Below, piece by piece: positions 5,707 to 7,466 of a stretch of DNA of 7,466 bases; position 1 is the stretch's first letter; the number at the start of each line of letters is the position of its first letter. Source of the DNA: Gammaproteobacteria bacterium. Its GTDB lineage: Bacteria > Pseudomonadota > Gammaproteobacteria > UBA5335 > SLRW01. A program made the translations under genes and the position numbers. The notes under the pieces were generated by a model that did no database searches, was not told the origin of the DNA, and saw only the letters and a program-made list of their open reading frames with translations. Location of the stretch: contig SLRW01000096.1 in NCBI GenBank assembly GCA_007130745.1, forward strand, positions 1 to 7,466. The letters run 5' to 3'.

Positions 5707-7466
5707 GTGCAGCAGGTACTCAGAGACAGCACCCGTGAGCGGCAGCATTTCCAGCGTCGAACTACGCTGCTGGCGATCATTACCCTGATCGTTTTCGGGC
5801 TGCTGATGGCCCGCATGGCCTGGTTGCAGGTCCTGCATCACGAGCATTTCAGCGGGCTGTCTCAGGACAACCGCGTGCGTATTCTGCCCGCACCGCCAAC
5901 CCGGGGCCTGATCTATGACCGCAATGGCCATATCCTGGCCCAGAACCTGCCTGCCTGGCAGCTCGACCTGGTGCCGGAACAGATCGCGGATATGGAAGGC
6001 ACCCTGCAACAGCTCGGCGAGCTCATCGAGATCAGCGGCGGCGATATCGAGCGCATGCACAACCAGCGCCAGCGCCAGCGCGCCTTCGAGGCCGTACCCA
6101 TCCGGTTGCATCTGAGCGAGGAAGAACTGGCCCGTTTTGCCGTGCGCCGGCATGAATTCCCGGGCGTGGAGATGCGCGCCAACCTGATGCGGCACTACCC
6201 CTACGGCGCCCTCACCGCGCATGTCGTGGGTTACACAGGCGCCATTGATCGTCAGGATCTGCAGCAGCTGGACTCTCGGCTTTATCGCGGCACCTCGCAT
6301 GTGGGCAAAAGCGGCCTGGAACAGCGCTATGAACAAATTTTGCATGGCGCACCGGGGGTCCAGCGCGTCGAAGTCAATGCCCAGGGCCGACTGCTGGAGA
6401 CACTGGAAAGCCAGCGCCCGCGCCCGGGGCGTGATATCCATCTGACACTGGATATCAACCTGCAACAGGCCGCCATGGATGCGCTCGGCGAACACACCGG
6501 GGCCGCGATCGCCATAGACCCCCGTAACGGTGAGGTACTGGCCATGGCCAGCACACCGACCTTTGACCCCAACCTGCTGGTGCGCGGTCTGTCACGGGAC
6601 GCATTCCGCAGTCTACAGAACCACCCTCGTCGACCTATGTTCAATCGTGCCATTCGCGGCCAGTACCCGCCCGGCTCCACCATCAAGCCCTTTCTGGGCG
6701 TGGCCCAACTGGAAACCGGGGCCTTGCGGGATGAAATCACCTGCCGGGGGCGTTTCTACCTGCCCAACTACAGCCGCGCCTTCCGTGATTGGGTGGAGCA
6801 TGGCCATGGCCAGGTGGATCTGCACAAGGGGATTGTGGAGTCCTGCGATATCTACTTCTACAAACTGGCGGTGGAACTGGGAATTCAGGGCATATACGAC
6901 ACCATGACCCGCTTCGGTTTTGGCCAGCCCACCGGCATTGATCTGCTTGGCGAGCGCGCGGGGCTGATGCCCAATGCCGAATGGAAACGCCAGGCGCTGG
7001 GCGAGCCCTGGTACCGTGGCGAAACCGTGATCGCCGGTATTGGCCAGGGCTACATGCTGGCCACGCCCATGCAACTGGCCCAGGCCACCGCCACCCTGGC
7101 CCGGCAGGGCCGCAAGCTGCCGCCGCATCTGCTCAGCGGCATACAGGACATGGCGGGTGAGGCCGCCATGGCGCCGATGATCGAGGAGCGCGATCCGGTG
7201 ACGGTCAGCCGCGATGGCATCTGGGCGGAAATCGGCGCGGCCATGCGCGACGTGGTCCACAGCGACCGCGGCACCGCCCGCGGCCAGCGCTGGGGGATGC
7301 GCTATGAGATGGCCGGCAAGACCGGCACCTCGCAGGTATTCGGGCTGGCGCAGGACGAGGAATATGACGAGGATGAACTGCCTCAACATTTGTGGGATCA
7401 CGGGCTGTTTATCGCCTGGGCGCCCTATGATAATCCTCGTATTGCCGTGGCCGTGATTATTGAACA
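5707..7466 (+). CDS. mrdA: Penicillin-binding protein 2 (peptidoglycan D,D-transpeptidase of the elongasome), 3' end cut off by the window
   Basis: PBP2 is the class B transpeptidase that crosslinks new lateral-wall peptidoglycan with the RodA glycosyltransferase. The visible 586 residues start MQQVLRDSTRERQHFQRR, followed by one membrane anchor (about 19-40). The periplasmic pedestal domain contains PPTRGLIYDRNGHILAQN (63-80), FAVRRHEFPGVEM and HYPYGALTAHVVGYTGAID, and ends with VGKSGLEQRYEQILHG (199-214). The transpeptidase domain has all three catalytic motifs: S324-T-I-K327 in GQYPPGSTIKP, S379-C-D381 in VESCDIYFYK, and K538-T-G540 in AGKTGTSQVFG. The order and content match E. coli PBP2 (S330, K544, 633 residues), so a few tens of residues are missing beyond the window. 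Translation uses a GTG start 62 bases after mreD. C346, D361, H367 and C380 have the spacing of the zinc site known in Acinetobacter baumannii PBP2. The gene is also called pbpA in some species. Confidence 0.96.
   Translation, partial: MQQVLRDSTRERQHFQRRTTLLAIITLIVFGLLMARMAWLQVLHHEHFSGLSQDNRVRILPAPPTRGLIYDRNGHILAQNLPAWQLDLVPEQIADMEGTLQQLGELIEISGGDIERMHNQRQRQRAFEAVPIRLHLSEEELARFAVRRHEFPGVEMRANLMRHYPYGALTAHVVGYTGAIDRQDLQQLDSRLYRGTSHVGKSGLEQRYEQILHGAPGVQRVEVNAQGRLLETLESQRPRPGRDIHLTLDINLQQAAMDALGEHTGAAIAIDPRNGEVLAMASTPTFDPNLLVRGLSRDAFRSLQNHPRRPMFNRAIRGQYPPGSTIKPFLGVAQLETGALRDEITCRGRFYLPNYSRAFRDWVEHGHGQVDLHKGIVESCDIYFYKLAVELGIQGIYDTMTRFGFGQPTGIDLLGERAGLMPNAEWKRQALGEPWYRGETVIAGIGQGYMLATPMQLAQATATLARQGRKLPPHLLSGIQDMAGEAAMAPMIEERDPVTVSRDGIWAEIGAAMRDVVHSDRGTARGQRWGMRYEMAGKTGTSQVFGLAQDEEYDEDELPQHLWDHGLFIAWAPYDNPRIAVAVIIE

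Noticed and set aside
5671..6495. A 274-codon open frame on the minus strand opposite the start of mrdA
   Set aside because: The plus-strand frame is clear PBP2. The antisense translation has no recognisable domain.
6613..7401. A 262-codon open frame on the minus strand opposite the PBP2 transpeptidase domain
   Set aside because: It is antisense to catalytic motifs of PBP2 and has no independent support.

Overview
The window is a GC-rich chromosomal segment of a gammaproteobacterium. It carries two conserved housekeeping clusters transcribed away from each other. MreB, MreC, MreD and PBP2 all resemble the Escherichia coli and Pseudomonas proteins closely as I remember them. A gatCAB operon divergent from mreBCD is also the arrangement known in Pseudomonas aeruginosa. 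In Pseudomonas, however, mreD is followed by maf/rng, whereas here it is followed directly by the PBP2 gene. That points to another gammaproteobacterial lineage, which I cannot name from this sequence alone.

Left half, minus strand: gatC (2897-2610), gatA (2613-1141) and gatB (1144 to the window edge) encode the three-subunit tRNA-dependent amidotransferase GatCAB. Each gene overlaps the next by 4 bases (ATGA), so translation is probably coupled. gatB is cut by the window start, with 381 residues visible.

Middle: a 163-bp divergent spacer (2898-3060) holds candidate sigma-70 promoters for both directions, with -35 hexamers that overlap almost completely.

Right half, plus strand: mreB (3061-4107), mreC (4227-5162), mreD (5159-5644) and the PBP2 gene mrdA (5707 to the window edge, 586 residues visible) encode the core of the elongasome. 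MreB filaments, the MreC/MreD membrane proteins and the PBP2 transpeptidase together direct lateral-wall peptidoglycan synthesis and rod shape. The PBP2 partner glycosyltransferase gene rodA would be expected just downstream, outside the window. The mreB-mreC spacer contains a perfect 15-bp hairpin without a T-tract.

All of the window is explained by well-known genes. I see no tRNA, rRNA, mobile element, CRISPR array or unknown gene, and no evidence for an undescribed system. The points most worth checking are a Cys-Asp-His-Cys set in PBP2 that matches the spacing of a zinc site, the mreB-mreC hairpin, and the overlapping divergent promoters.
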